A stretch of 36,146 nt of DNA, from contig JACPVJ010000089.1 of NCBI GenBank assembly GCA_016191785.1, positions 1 through 36,146 on the forward strand, written 5' to 3'. The notes under the pieces are model-generated. The model saw only the letters and a list, made by a program, of their open reading frames with translations. It had not been told where the DNA came from and did not search any database. The translations under genes and the position numbers were made by a program. This DNA is from Myxococcales bacterium (GTDB lineage Bacteria > Myxococcota_A > Polyangia > Polyangiales > Polyangiaceae). Shown piece by piece: positions 1 to 9,163 of this stretch (the first letter of the stretch is position 1; the number at the start of each line of letters is the position of its first letter).

Positions 1-108
1 GGCCCCGCCGGTGGCGGCGTGCGACGCGGGCTCGCTGTCGTCCGAGCAGGCCGCGAGCAGAAGACACAGGGCGAGGGCGAGGGCGCGTCGGGTCACGGCA
101 GGGCTCAT
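1..108 (-). CDS. Lipoprotein, 5' end only (runs off the window)
   Basis: Thirty-six codons are visible from an ATG whose first base is at 108, and the frame is still open at position 1. The product begins with two arginines (residues 7-8), a short hydrophobic core and the lipobox LLAAC (residues 17-21). It is therefore predicted to be cleaved before Cys21 and lipidated. An acidic and small-residue linker (SDDSEPAS) follows. The mature domain lies outside the window, so no function can be given. It is on the same strand as recQ and starts 136 bp past the recQ stop. The signal peptide is convincing, but the gene's length and identity cannot be judged here. Confidence 0.6.
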   Translation of the reverse strand, partial: MSPAVTRRALALALCLLLAACSDDSEPASHAATGGA

Positions 109-110
109 AG

Positions 111-244
111 CACCCTGCGGGCGGCTCATCGACAGCTGGCAGGCCGCCACGCGGACCCACCGACATGACCGCGTGGTGGACAACTCATGCCCTCCACGGC
201 TCGCGGACCCACCGACTTGGCCGCGTGGTCACCCTGCGCGCGGC

Positions 245-255
<11 letters not shown>
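111..255. repeat. Imperfect direct repeats around the recQ 3' end
   Basis: Two short sequences each occur twice. Repeat A is at 111-136 and 230-255 (26 bp, 3 mismatches). Repeat B is at 151-177 and 203-229 (27 bp, 2 mismatches). The copies at 203-255 are contiguous and include the last codons and stop of recQ. The copies at 111-177 are separated by 14 bp and lie just before the lipoprotein start. The pattern suggests a local duplication of the recQ terminus followed by rearrangement. This was read directly from the sequence. Confidence 0.7.
147..176 (-). terminator. Stem-loop downstream of recQ (possible terminator)
   Basis: CCACGCGG at 147-154 pairs perfectly with CCGCGTGG at 169-176, an 8-bp stem with a 14-nt loop, about 70 bp past the recQ stop on the minus strand. 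There is no T tract. In such GC-rich DNA this is only a candidate for a transcript end or RNA-stabilising hairpin. Confidence 0.3.
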
Positions 256-1936
<1,681 letters not shown>

Positions 1937-1945
1937 GGGGGCGGC

Positions 1946-1953
1946 ATCGTAGC
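1946..1953 (-). promoter_or_regulatory. Putative recQ -10 element (GCTACGAT)
   Basis: On the minus strand GCTACGAT ends 9 nt before the recQ GTG. Its last six bases, TACGAT, match the sigma-70 -10 consensus at four of six positions. No convincing -35 is visible. It belongs to the GCTANNNT series seen before several genes here, and it would give a very short or absent 5' leader. Confidence 0.4.
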
Positions 1954-1990
1954 CCGGGCCGCGCGCCGCACCAGCCCGGTGCGTGGCGAG

Positions 1991-2023
1991 GCCACGGGAT
2001 CAGTGCTACACCGATCCCGTGGC
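1991..2023 (+). promoter_or_regulatory. Perfect 11-bp inverted repeat over the vapB start: likely autoregulatory operator
   Basis: GCCACGGGATC (1991-2001) is repeated exactly inverted as GATCCCGTGGC (2013-2023) around an 11-bp spacer. The right arm contains the proposed GTG start of the antitoxin (2019-2021), and the spacer holds a GCTACA -10-like sequence. VapB-type antitoxins usually bind such palindromes with their toxin to repress their own operon. In RNA the same arms could form a hairpin that hides the start codon. Position and symmetry are seen; the function is inferred. Confidence 0.6.
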
Positions 2024-2273
2024 CAACCTGACCATCACCGTCGACGACGAGCTGTTGAAGAAGGCGCGGATCCGCGCCCTCGAGCGCGGCACCAGCGTCA
2101 ACGCGGTCCTCGCGGCCTACCTCCGGGCGTTTGCCGGAGAGGCGCAGGTCCAGGCCCGGGCGACGCGGTCACTCTTGGCGCTGGCCGCCGAGAACTCGAA
2201 GGCTGGGGGGCGGGCTCGCGCCAAAAGGCGGGGTGGGCGGCGCTGGACCCGAGACGCGCTCCATGAGCGTTGA
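2019..2273 (+). CDS. vapB: VapB-type ribbon-helix-helix antitoxin
   Basis: This 84-residue protein has an N-terminal ribbon-helix-helix pattern: the strand NLTITVDDEL, a helix rich in K/R/E, then the turn GTSVNAVLAAYLRAFAG. This fold makes dimers that bind operator DNA. The basic C-terminal tail (about residues 55-84) is likely the flexible segment that wraps and inhibits the toxin. I chose the GTG at 2019 because the conserved strand begins at once after it. An ATG at 1983 in the same frame would add 12 unlikely residues and swallow the operator. The stop overlaps the toxin start by 11 nt, typical of co-translated toxin-antitoxin pairs. The subfamily is less certain than the role. Confidence 0.8.
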   Translation: MANLTITVDDELLKKARIRALERGTSVNAVLAAYLRAFAGEAQVQARATRSLLALAAENSKAGGRARAKRRGGRRWTRDALHER

Positions 2274-2685
2274 GCGGACGTTCATCGACACGAACGTGTT
2301 CGTCTACTTGTTCGACGACTCGGAGCCGAAGAAGCAGACCGTGGCGAGAAAGCGCCTGGAGCACGAGCAGGCGAGCCGCGAGCTCGTGGTCAGCACGCAG
2401 GTCCTGCAAGAGCTGTACGTCGCGCTCACCCGGGGGAAGAGCCCGATCGCCAGCCCCGAGCTCGCGTCACGTGCCGTTCGGGAGGTCGCCGCGTACACCG
2501 TCGCGCAAGTCGACACCCCGCTCGTGCTCGAGGCCATCGAGTCGTGTACACGACACCAGATCTCGTTCTGGGACGCTCTCATCTTGCGGGCAGCCCACGG
2601 TTCGGGCTGCGCCACCTTGTTGACGGAAGATCTGAACCACGGGCAGCTGTTCGACGGCGTTCGAGTCGAGAGCCCGTTCGGCTGA
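2263..2685 (+). CDS. vapC: VapC-type PIN-domain ribonuclease toxin
   Basis: This 140-residue PIN-domain protein is predicted to be a Mg2+-dependent RNase that cleaves specific RNAs (often tRNA or rRNA in this family) when the antitoxin is lost. All four acidic active-site positions are present: Asp9 in FIDTN, Glu50 in LQELY, Asp104 in FWDALI and Asp123 in LLTEDL. The length is normal for VapC. The ATG at 2263 overlaps the end of vapB by 11 nt. An in-frame upstream extension exists but runs antisense-like through vapB and has no PIN homology. Expression is probably controlled by the palindrome at 1991-2023. With all catalytic residues intact, the toxin should be active. Confidence 0.88.
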   Translation: MSVERTFIDTNVFVYLFDDSEPKKQTVARKRLEHEQASRELVVSTQVLQELYVALTRGKSPIASPELASRAVREVAAYTVAQVDTPLVLEAIESCTRHQISFWDALILRAAHGSGCATLLTEDLNHGQLFDGVRVESPFG

Positions 2686-2727
2686 CGGCGCTCGCGGTCG
2701 CCCGGGCCCGCCCTCGCGCTCTGCTCC

Positions 2728-2766
2728 CCCCCTCCGCGGCCGGCGCAGCCGGGCGCTTGGAGGGGG
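2728..2766 (+). terminator. Stem-loop after vapC (candidate terminator)
   Basis: CCCCCTCC at 2728-2735 pairs with GGAGGGGG at 2759-2766. The 23-nt interior can pair further (CGGC 2737-2740 with GCCG 2748-2751). It lies 43 bp past the vapC stop and has no T tract. The rest of the 2686-2952 intergenic stretch is GC-rich with no convincing gene. A second short palindrome of G and C runs is at about 2873-2890. Confidence 0.35.
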
Positions 2767-2952
2767 CGGGCACGCGCAGGGCTCGTGCTCGGCCGCCAGC
2801 GGTGAAACCGCCCGGTCGCGCCGGCGAGCGCCGCGTGCCCAGCCGTGCCGAGCGCGGGCCCGAGCATGCCCGGGGGGAGGCAACCCCCCTCGATCCGCTT
2901 TGCATTCCTCTCAGAGGCAACCCTAGAAGTGCCACGGGCTCGTCCGCTCTCG

Positions 2953-4947
2953 ATGTCTCGGCTGCTGATCTTCCTCTTCGCGCTCGTGGCGCTAGCGCCG
3001 CTCGGCGCGTGTCATCACGAGCGGCCCGAGCGCGTGCCGGGTGAGACCGACGTCACCGTCTCGAAGGTGACCGTGCGCGGCGCCGGTGGGGCCGAGCTCG
3101 CCCTGGCGCACGGCGAGCTGTTCATGCTGCTGGGGCTCCGACCCGGCAGCTTGCTGATCACCCACCGCTACTACAACGACTTTCGCCTGGCGGAAGATCG
3201 GCGCAGGCTCGTGTCATGGTGGCAGAGCTACGGCTACTTCGACGTGGAGGTGGCCGAGCCCGAGCTCGACTGGGCGAAGGACGAGCGCTCGGTGGCGGTG
3301 ACCTGGACCGTGAAAGAGGGCAGCGCGTATCGCGTGGCCTCGGTCGAGGTGCGTCACGCCCCCGAGCAGCACGCGGCAGCGCTCACCCGGCTCATCCCGT
3401 TCCGCGTGGGCGACCGCATCGACCTCGAGAAGTTCCGCATGGGCCGGCACGAGATGGCCTGGCACCTGCAGCGCGACGGCTTCGGGCACGCCGGCGTGTT
3501 CAGCCGCGCGTACGTCGATCGCGACAAGAAGGTGCTGCACTGGGTCTACTTCGTGGATCAGGGGCCGAAGACCCGGATCGGCAAGGTCACGGTCGAGGGC
3601 CAGCACAAGATCCCGGCAGAGAAGATCCTGTGGCGCGCCGACGTGCGGCCCGACGACCCCTACAGCCTGGAGCTCAAGGAGAGCATCGAGCGCGATCTGC
3701 TCGACACCGGCGCGTTCGCGTCGGTGGTGGTCAAGCCGACCAACGCGCAAGTCGAGCGGGTCTTGCCGGGAGAGCGCCCCGATCCGGGCGGCGTGCTGAC
3801 CGCCGAGCAGGTGGACGATCAGGGCAACCTGGTGCCGCGCCAGCTGGGCGATGCGATCGACTTCCGTCTGGTGGTGGTCGAGGCGCCCTCCCAGCAGCTG
3901 CGGCTGCGGGCCGGGGCCGAAGCGGACCCGACGCGCGGCGACCTGTACACCGGCGCCAGCCTGTGGCTCCGCAACCTGTTCGGCGCCTATCACCACCTGG
4001 TGCTCGAGGGGCGCGTGGGCTACGGCGTGCTCTGGAGCGGCGACGACGACGAGTCGAGCGGGGCCTACGGCGACGCCCTGGTGCGCACGGTACACGGCGG
4101 GTTGTTCTCGCGCACGGTCGATGGCCGGCTCAGCGGGCGCTTTCGCGACCGGCTGTACCCGGGGTTTCGCACCCGCGAGCTGGCCGCCGGCCCGGGCGTG
4201 CACACCCGCTTCGGCGAGAGCGTGTTCTTCGATCTCGATCTGCTCTACCGCTTCGAGAAAGACTTCGGCTTCGGGCCGTTCCCAGCCCCCACCCGTGACG
4301 ACCGCGACTTGCCCGACGACGACACCGCCCACGGGCCGAGCGGAGAGCTGAGCCTGATCTGGGACGCGCGCAACGATCGCGTCGAGCCGACGCGGGGCCA
4401 CTTCTTGGGCCTGAGCGGCGTGGGCACCGCGGGCACGCACCCCTCGGTGCTGATCGCACCCGACGCGCGCGTGTTCCTGCCGCTCGGCGAGTCGAGCTCG
4501 CTCGCGCTGCGTTCGTCGTTCGGCTTCGTACTAGGCCAGCCCGCCGCCGGCGTTCCACCAGGACAGCGCCTGTTCGGCGGCGGCGCCTTCGGCATGCGCG
4601 GCTTCGGTCGCGATCGGCTGAGCCCGAGCGCGCCCTGCGCCGCGGGCTGCGACCGCGAGCTGACCGGCGGCCTCAGCCTGATGGAGAGCCAGGCCGAGCT
4701 TCGCTTCCTGCCCTTCCGCAAGACCTTCGGCTTCGCCGGGTTCGTGGACGCGGGCGCGGCGGGCCCGAGTCAGAACCCGTTCGACGACGGGCTCAGCCTG
4801 GCGGCCGGCTTCGGCCCGCGACTGCGCCTGTGGTACGTGCCCATCGCGCTCGATCTGTCGTATCGCATCCTGCGCGAGAGCGAGCTCGAGAAAGGCAAAC
4901 CTTTCGCCCCGTACTTCGCGTTCGTGCGGATCGGCGAGGCGTTCTGA
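2953..4947 (+). CDS. Omp85/BamA-superfamily outer-membrane protein with POTRA domains and a lipobox
   Basis: This 664-residue protein looks like an Omp85-type factor acting in assembly or translocation at the outer membrane. After the signal peptide come two or three POTRA-like repeats (about 25-285) with typical hydrophobic/glycine patterns such as IGKVTVEGQHKI. A 16-strand-type beta-barrel follows (about 310-664), ending in a C-terminal Phe as outer-membrane barrels do. The loop-6 signature GMRGFGRDRL lies at about residues 545-555. The start ATG 2953 gives a clean signal sequence, MSRLLIFLFALVALAPLGAC, whose LGAC is a lipobox with Cys20. This is unusual for the family. A longer in-frame start at 2845 gives an implausible N-terminus. 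The role is inferred from fold; it could be BamA-, TamA- or surface-antigen-like. A TamB-like partner candidate lies at 23181-27791. Confidence 0.85.
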   Translation: MSRLLIFLFALVALAPLGACHHERPERVPGETDVTVSKVTVRGAGGAELALAHGELFMLLGLRPGSLLITHRYYNDFRLAEDRRRLVSWWQSYGYFDVEVAEPELDWAKDERSVAVTWTVKEGSAYRVASVEVRHAPEQHAAALTRLIPFRVGDRIDLEKFRMGRHEMAWHLQRDGFGHAGVFSRAYVDRDKKVLHWVYFVDQGPKTRIGKVTVEGQHKIPAEKILWRADVRPDDPYSLELKESIERDLLDTGAFASVVVKPTNAQVERVLPGERPDPGGVLTAEQVDDQGNLVPRQLGDAIDFRLVVVEAPSQQLRLRAGAEADPTRGDLYTGASLWLRNLFGAYHHLVLEGRVGYGVLWSGDDDESSGAYGDALVRTVHGGLFSRTVDGRLSGRFRDRLYPGFRTRELAAGPGVHTRFGESVFFDLDLLYRFEKDFGFGPFPAPTRDDRDLPDDDTAHGPSGELSLIWDARNDRVEPTRGHFLGLSGVGTAGTHPSVLIAPDARVFLPLGESSSLALRSSFGFVLGQPAAGVPPGQRLFGGGAFGMRGFGRDRLSPSAPCAAGCDRELTGGLSLMESQAELRFLPFRKTFGFAGFVDAGAAGPSQNPFDDGLSLAAGFGPRLRLWYVPIALDLSYRILRESELEKGKPFAPYFAFVRIGEAF

Positions 4948-5030
4948 CCTGAATCGCGCGTGCCCTGCGCGCTCTTGACACCAAGGCGCATCGCTTGCGC
5001 GAGCGCGTTCGTTCGCGTCGGAAGTCCTAC

Positions 5031-5046
5031 TGGCACGCTCGGTGCA
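5031..5046 (+). promoter_or_regulatory. Sigma-54-type -24/-12 promoter candidate
   Basis: TGGCACGCTCGGTGCA carries the sigma-54 hallmark GG-N10-GC, with a perfect TGGCAC -24 box and a -12 box reading GTGCA rather than TTGCA. It lies 14 bp before the GTG of the DUF3943-like gene. The predicted transcript start (about 5056) would leave almost no leader, which counts against it. No enhancer-binding regulator gene is adjacent. Confidence 0.35.
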
Positions 5047-5060
5047 CTCCGATCGGGTGA

Positions 5061-6629
5061 GTGTCCTGGCGATTCCGTCTCCCCGCTGTGCTCGCCTGCG
5101 TCGCCCTGCTGACGCTGGGCCAGCCTGCGCTCGCCCAGAACGAGAACGACGAGCCCGAGACCACCGGCTGGTGGCTCGATCGGAAGGGCGTGGTGCGGCC
5201 GTTCGAGCGCACCTACGAAGCCTGGTCGCCCGAGCGCTACGAAGCCCGGCCCGGACGCGCCGCCATCGAGATGCTCGCCCTCTTGGGCATTGGCGCGGCC
5301 GACTACTGGATCAAGAGCGAGCAGAACAGCGAAGACTGGGACTTCCCGCCGATCGAGCAGCGCCTTTTGACCTTCGACGCGGTCCGCTTCGACAACAACC
5401 AGTTCGTCACCAACCACATCCTGCACCCCGGGGGCGGCGCGGCGTACTACACCTTTTCCCGGGTCAACGGGCTCGGTCCTTTCGCGTCCATCGGCTATTC
5501 GGCGGCCTCTTCTCTGGTCTGGGAGTGGGTGCTCGAGCTGATCGAGAAGGTGAGTATCAACGATCTGCTCTACACGCCCCTCGGCGGGTGGGCGGCGGGC
5601 GAGTGGTTCTTTCAGCTCGGCGACTACTTGAACAGCGCGCCCCGGGGCGGAAGGCTGGGCCATCGACTGGCGTCGTACACCCTGGGCGCGCCGCGCTATT
5701 TGCACGACCGCTGGGACGACGTTCCGCCCCCGCCGGAGCTGCCCGTCGACGACCTCGGCTTCTCGACCGCGTTCTGGCATCGCTTCGCCGCGACCTACGG
5801 CCTGGCGGCCGTCGACAACGACGCGAAGAAGAGCGGGGTCATCCACGGGCTCGCCCTGGAGAGCGAGCTCATCCGAATGCCCGGCCTGCTCCGCCCCGGG
5901 AAGTTCGAGCGAAACTTCGGCGAAGGCAACTTCGTCGAGATGCGCAGCCGGATGAGCTTCGACCAGGCCGGAGTCAGCGAGGTCGATCTCTGGTTTTCGG
6001 CCGACGTGGCGGGCCACTACCACCAAGCGTACGAGTCAGCGCCGGGCGGCGTCCGCGGGCAAGCGTGGTCCGGCGCGCTGAACGTGGCCGGCCGCTTCGT
6101 CGAGCGCTGGTTGCTCGGGCGCCGCGACAGCTGGGCCCTCGCCCACCTGCCCGGCCCCATGCTGCGAGGCTGGGTCGCCGACGGGCCGCTGCTCTTCCGG
6201 TTCGCCGGCTCGGCCCACCTCGACTTCGCCGGTGTGCGCTCGCTAGCCTACGACCGCTGGGCCGAAAAATACGGCTCGGACGGCACCAAGACCGTGCTCC
6301 AGAAGCACTCGTACTACTTCGCGCACGGAGCATCGGCCACGGCCCGCGCGACCCTCGAGTATCACGGCACCGAGCTCGGGCTCTCAGGCACGTTCGGCCA
6401 CTACGAGTCCATCGAGGGCCTCGACCGGTACCAGCCGACCGTGCTGCGCGACGTGCACAACGCCGACGAGATCCTGGAAGGCGGCGCGTGGCTGGGTCAC
6501 ACCACCCCCGGGGCTCCGTTGCACCTTCAGTTGTCGGTCGAGGGCACTCGGCGCGCGAGCGCGATGACGCCGCTGACGGAGGTGACCTGGGACCGGCGCG
6601 TGTCGGTGGCGGCGGGGGCGGTGTTCTAA
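5061..6629 (+). CDS. DUF3943-like envelope protein
   Basis: This 522-residue secreted protein begins with a Sec signal peptide, a hydrophobic core followed by ALA at 23-25, so cleavage before Gln26 is likely. The region around 70-190 contains NNQFVTNHILHPGGGAAYY and a following GYSAASSLVWEWVLELIE segment, which I recognise as resembling DUF3943, a family of uncharacterised Gram-negative envelope proteins. The second half alternates aromatic and polar residues, consistent with beta-strands of an outer-membrane or periplasmic protein. The GTG at 5061 is chosen because it starts the signal peptide directly; no strong ribosome-binding site is visible. It is separated from the Omp85 gene by 113 bp with a sigma-54-like site. 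Its stop overlaps by 4 bp the stop of the convergent gene. The molecular function is unknown. Confidence 0.7.
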   Translation: MSWRFRLPAVLACVALLTLGQPALAQNENDEPETTGWWLDRKGVVRPFERTYEAWSPERYEARPGRAAIEMLALLGIGAADYWIKSEQNSEDWDFPPIEQRLLTFDAVRFDNNQFVTNHILHPGGGAAYYTFSRVNGLGPFASIGYSAASSLVWEWVLELIEKVSINDLLYTPLGGWAAGEWFFQLGDYLNSAPRGGRLGHRLASYTLGAPRYLHDRWDDVPPPPELPVDDLGFSTAFWHRFAATYGLAAVDNDAKKSGVIHGLALESELIRMPGLLRPGKFERNFGEGNFVEMRSRMSFDQAGVSEVDLWFSADVAGHYHQAYESAPGGVRGQAWSGALNVAGRFVERWLLGRRDSWALAHLPGPMLRGWVADGPLLFRFAGSAHLDFAGVRSLAYDRWAEKYGSDGTKTVLQKHSYYFAHGASATARATLEYHGTELGLSGTFGHYESIEGLDRYQPTVLRDVHNADEILEGGAWLGHTTPGAPLHLQLSVEGTRRASAMTPLTEVTWDRRVSVAAGAVF

Positions 6630-9064
6630 GGCGCCCGGGAATACACCACCCACGCCACCCCCGCCGCGACCACCCAGAGCATCGCGAAGGGCAGGTCACC
6701 GATCAGCCGAAAGCCCGTCCAGTAGCTCGAGCCCGCGATCAGGAACATGACCGACACGACCACGGTGCGGGCCAAGAACACCAGGAACACCGTCTGAAGC
6801 ACCCGCGGCGTGTGCTCGCGCCCGAGCTCGGACGAGACCGCGCCGAGCACCAGCCAGAGGCCGAGCAAGTACTTCAGCCCAAGCGCGCCGCCCACCACCC
6901 ACGCGGGAACGTGCGGATCGCCGAAGCCCGCCACGCCGAAGTCCATCGACCCGAAGTCGATGGCGCCCTGGATCCCGATACGCTGCACGAACGCGAGCCC
7001 GAAGACGAAGGTGGTGATCAGCGCCAGCTGCGCTGGCTCGAGCGCGCCGCCGCCGGGCTGCGTGAGAGCGCGGTGCCGGGCGAAGGCCGCACCCACGCCG
7101 TCGGCCAAGAGCACCGACGCGCCGAGCGCGAGGATCTCCGCGTCGCGCGAGACCCACGCGTAGGTGCCAAACCCCAGGAGCAGCGCGGCCAGCCGCTGGC
7201 GGCGCAGCGCCAAGATCAGCGTCGCTACGCCGAACACCACGATCAGCGCGCGACCGGGGAGCGCGGGAACGAAGCGGCGTGCGACCAGCGCGGCGATGGC
7301 CAGCAGGGCGAGCCCCCCGGCGGTCACGAGCCGCCGCCGGTGCCCCGAGCGCGCGCCGAACACCGCCCCCACGACGGCCAGGAGCGCCACGCCAGTGGCG
7401 AGCGTCAGGCTCGGGTCGCGGCGAAGCCACCCCGGGTAGATGTCGCTGGTGCGCGTGCCGCCGAAGTACAGAACCACGAGGCAGAGCGCGAGCACCCCCA
7501 GGTGAGCGGGGCCGAGCACCCGCTTCGCGGCGAGCAGCGTGGCACGAGCCGGCTCGAGCCCGCCGACCAGCACGACCAGCAGCGAAGAGACCACGACCGC
7601 GACGTAGGCCTCGGGTTGCGCGTTGGTGGTGTAGGTGGCCACCAAGAGCCCGGGGATCGCGACGACCGCGAGCCAGGGTCGGCGATTCGCCCAGGTCGCG
7701 AGGCGCCCGGGGACGAGCAGCGCCACGAGCGCGGGCACGTTACCGCCCACGAACAGCGCGAGGCGCGCGCTGTTCGGCGACGAGCCCGGCAGGCGCTCGA
7801 CGCCCCAGGTGAGCAGCACGCCGAGCGCCACGAGAACGAGCGCCGCCGCGATCTCGCGGGTGTGAGCCGCGCCGGCGGCGGCGAACGCCGCCAAGAGCCC
7901 CAGCACGACCACCAGGCCCGCGAGCCACGGCACCGCCGGCGACGCGAGGCCCGAGCTGCCTTCGAAGGCGGCATCGACCTGGCGCACGACCCGACGCGCG
8001 TGATCGAGGGGCGCCGGGCTCGCGCCGCACTCGGCGGCCCGCGGCTCGACACGCAGGCCCGACGCGCGGGCGAACGCCTCGGCGCGGACCGCGTCCGCGC
8101 ACGCGACGCGCACGCGCTCGGCGGGCGTGACGTCGAGCAGATCGACCCGCACGTGGCCCCGTGAATGCGCGGGCAGCGGCAGCCCGAGCAGCGCCGCGAA
8201 CGTGCCGCCGAGATCGGCCTGGTCGATGATTCCGGCCTTCACGCCGGTGGCGACCCCCGGCCCCCGCGCGAAGAGCGCGCTGCGACGCTGGATCGGGACG
8301 TCGGCGCCGTGGGTGCCGCTGTCGGCCGCGCCGTGATCACCCGCGACGACCACGGTCCAGCTGGCGTCGTTCTCGCCCAGGAAGCGGAACAGATCGGCAT
8401 CGAAGCCCCGGATGTGATCGGCGTAGCGCTGACTGGTGACGCTGTACGCGTGGGCCTGGTGGTCCGGCGTGACGAAGTGCACGATCAGCACGTCGGGACT
8501 CCGGCTGCGCAGCTCCCGCGCGTCGCGGAAGGTGATCGGATTGAAGTCGACGTCGATGGCGACGCCCTTCGGATCGACGCGGCGCTCGGCGAAGGCGCGC
8601 CCGAACATCTGGCCCCAGGCCGGATCGCCGACGCTCATCGAGGTCATGCCCGCGGCGCGGGCGGCGATCAGCCACGAGTCGTAGGGCGGCGGGCTGGCGT
8701 CCAGGTTTCGCACGATCTGCTCGAAGCCGCCCCGCTGCCCGGTGGCCATGGCCAGGACCGCGCTGGTGGTCATCGACACGCGCCCCGCCCAGAGCTCGCC
8801 CGCGGTCTCACGCTCCATGGCCGCCGCGAAATGGGGCATGCGCTGGTGATCGGTCGCGACGTCGTGCCGCAGCCCGTCGACGATCACCAGCATCAGGCGC
8901 GACGCGAGTCGGGGCTGCGCCACCACCGGCACATCGAAGGCGGCGGGGGCGCGCGCCGGCAGCACGACCCCGAGCACGGTGGCCAGCACCACGGCCACCA
9001 GCAGGGCGGCTATCGCCAGCGAAAAGAGCGGGCGTCGGCGCTCGGGCACGAGGCGAATTACCAC
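6626..9064 (-). CDS. Membrane phosphodiesterase/phosphotransferase of the alkaline phosphatase superfamily (PIG-N/O/G-like layout)
   Basis: This 812-residue protein has one N-terminal membrane anchor (about 14-36), a periplasmic alkaline-phosphatase-fold domain (about 55-310) and then about 12 hydrophobic segments to the C-terminus. The metal and nucleophile positions are all present: Asp63 in VIVDGLRHD, Thr99 or Thr100 in SMTTSA, Asp201 and His205 in TPDHQAH, Asp243-His244 in AGDHG and His252 in GTHG. This layout (anchor, phosphodiesterase domain, multi-span tail) is that of the eukaryotic GPI ethanolamine-phosphate transferases. A bacterial counterpart could transfer or remove a phospho-group on an envelope lipid or glycan; the substrate is unknown. 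The start is GTG 9064 or GTG 9049. It is divergent from the coiled-coil gene at 9164, and its stop interlocks with the stop at 6629. Confidence 0.8.
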   Translation of the reverse strand: MVIRLVPERRRPLFSLAIAALLVAVVLATVLGVVLPARAPAAFDVPVVAQPRLASRLMLVIVDGLRHDVATDHQRMPHFAAAMERETAGELWAGRVSMTTSAVLAMATGQRGGFEQIVRNLDASPPPYDSWLIAARAAGMTSMSVGDPAWGQMFGRAFAERRVDPKGVAIDVDFNPITFRDARELRSRSPDVLIVHFVTPDHQAHAYSVTSQRYADHIRGFDADLFRFLGENDASWTVVVAGDHGAADSGTHGADVPIQRRSALFARGPGVATGVKAGIIDQADLGGTFAALLGLPLPAHSRGHVRVDLLDVTPAERVRVACADAVRAEAFARASGLRVEPRAAECGASPAPLDHARRVVRQVDAAFEGSSGLASPAVPWLAGLVVVLGLLAAFAAAGAAHTREIAAALVLVALGVLLTWGVERLPGSSPNSARLALFVGGNVPALVALLVPGRLATWANRRPWLAVVAIPGLLVATYTTNAQPEAYVAVVVSSLLVVLVGGLEPARATLLAAKRVLGPAHLGVLALCLVVLYFGGTRTSDIYPGWLRRDPSLTLATGVALLAVVGAVFGARSGHRRRLVTAGGLALLAIAALVARRFVPALPGRALIVVFGVATLILALRRQRLAALLLGFGTYAWVSRDAEILALGASVLLADGVGAAFARHRALTQPGGGALEPAQLALITTFVFGLAFVQRIGIQGAIDFGSMDFGVAGFGDPHVPAWVVGGALGLKYLLGLWLVLGAVSSELGREHTPRVLQTVFLVFLARTVVVSVMFLIAGSSYWTGFRLIGDLPFAMLWVVAAGVAWVVYSRAP

Positions 9065-9119
9065 GATCGATGGCCGGCCTCACGGGGATCCTCGCCGCGT
9101 TCGGCGTGGACACCAGCGG

Positions 9120-9137
9120 GCAGGGGTGCTTCCCTGC
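9120..9137. promoter_or_regulatory. Small inverted repeat upstream of the coiled-coil gene
   Basis: GCAGGG (9120-9125) and CCCTGC (9132-9137) form a perfect 6-bp inverted repeat with a 6-nt spacer in the 99-bp divergent region. It is followed at once by GCTACG, resembling the recurrent -10 motif. It may be an operator or a leader hairpin for the gene at 9164. Confidence 0.25.
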
Positions 9138-9163
9138 TACGTCGTCGAACAGCGGAGGACACC

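Noticed and set aside
2845..2952. Longer N-terminus for the Omp85 protein
   Set aside because: The extra 36 residues have no signal-peptide character and would bury the clear lipoprotein signal starting at 2953.
4975..4980. TTGACA upstream of the DUF3943-like gene
   Set aside because: No -10-like hexamer lies 16-18 bp downstream; the surrounding bases are G and C only.
5042..8164. A 1040-codon open frame on the plus strand
   Set aside because: It overlaps the DUF3943-like gene in another frame and is antisense to the phosphodiesterase. Its translation is Arg/Ala/Gly-rich without domains, a normal by-product of GC-rich DNA.
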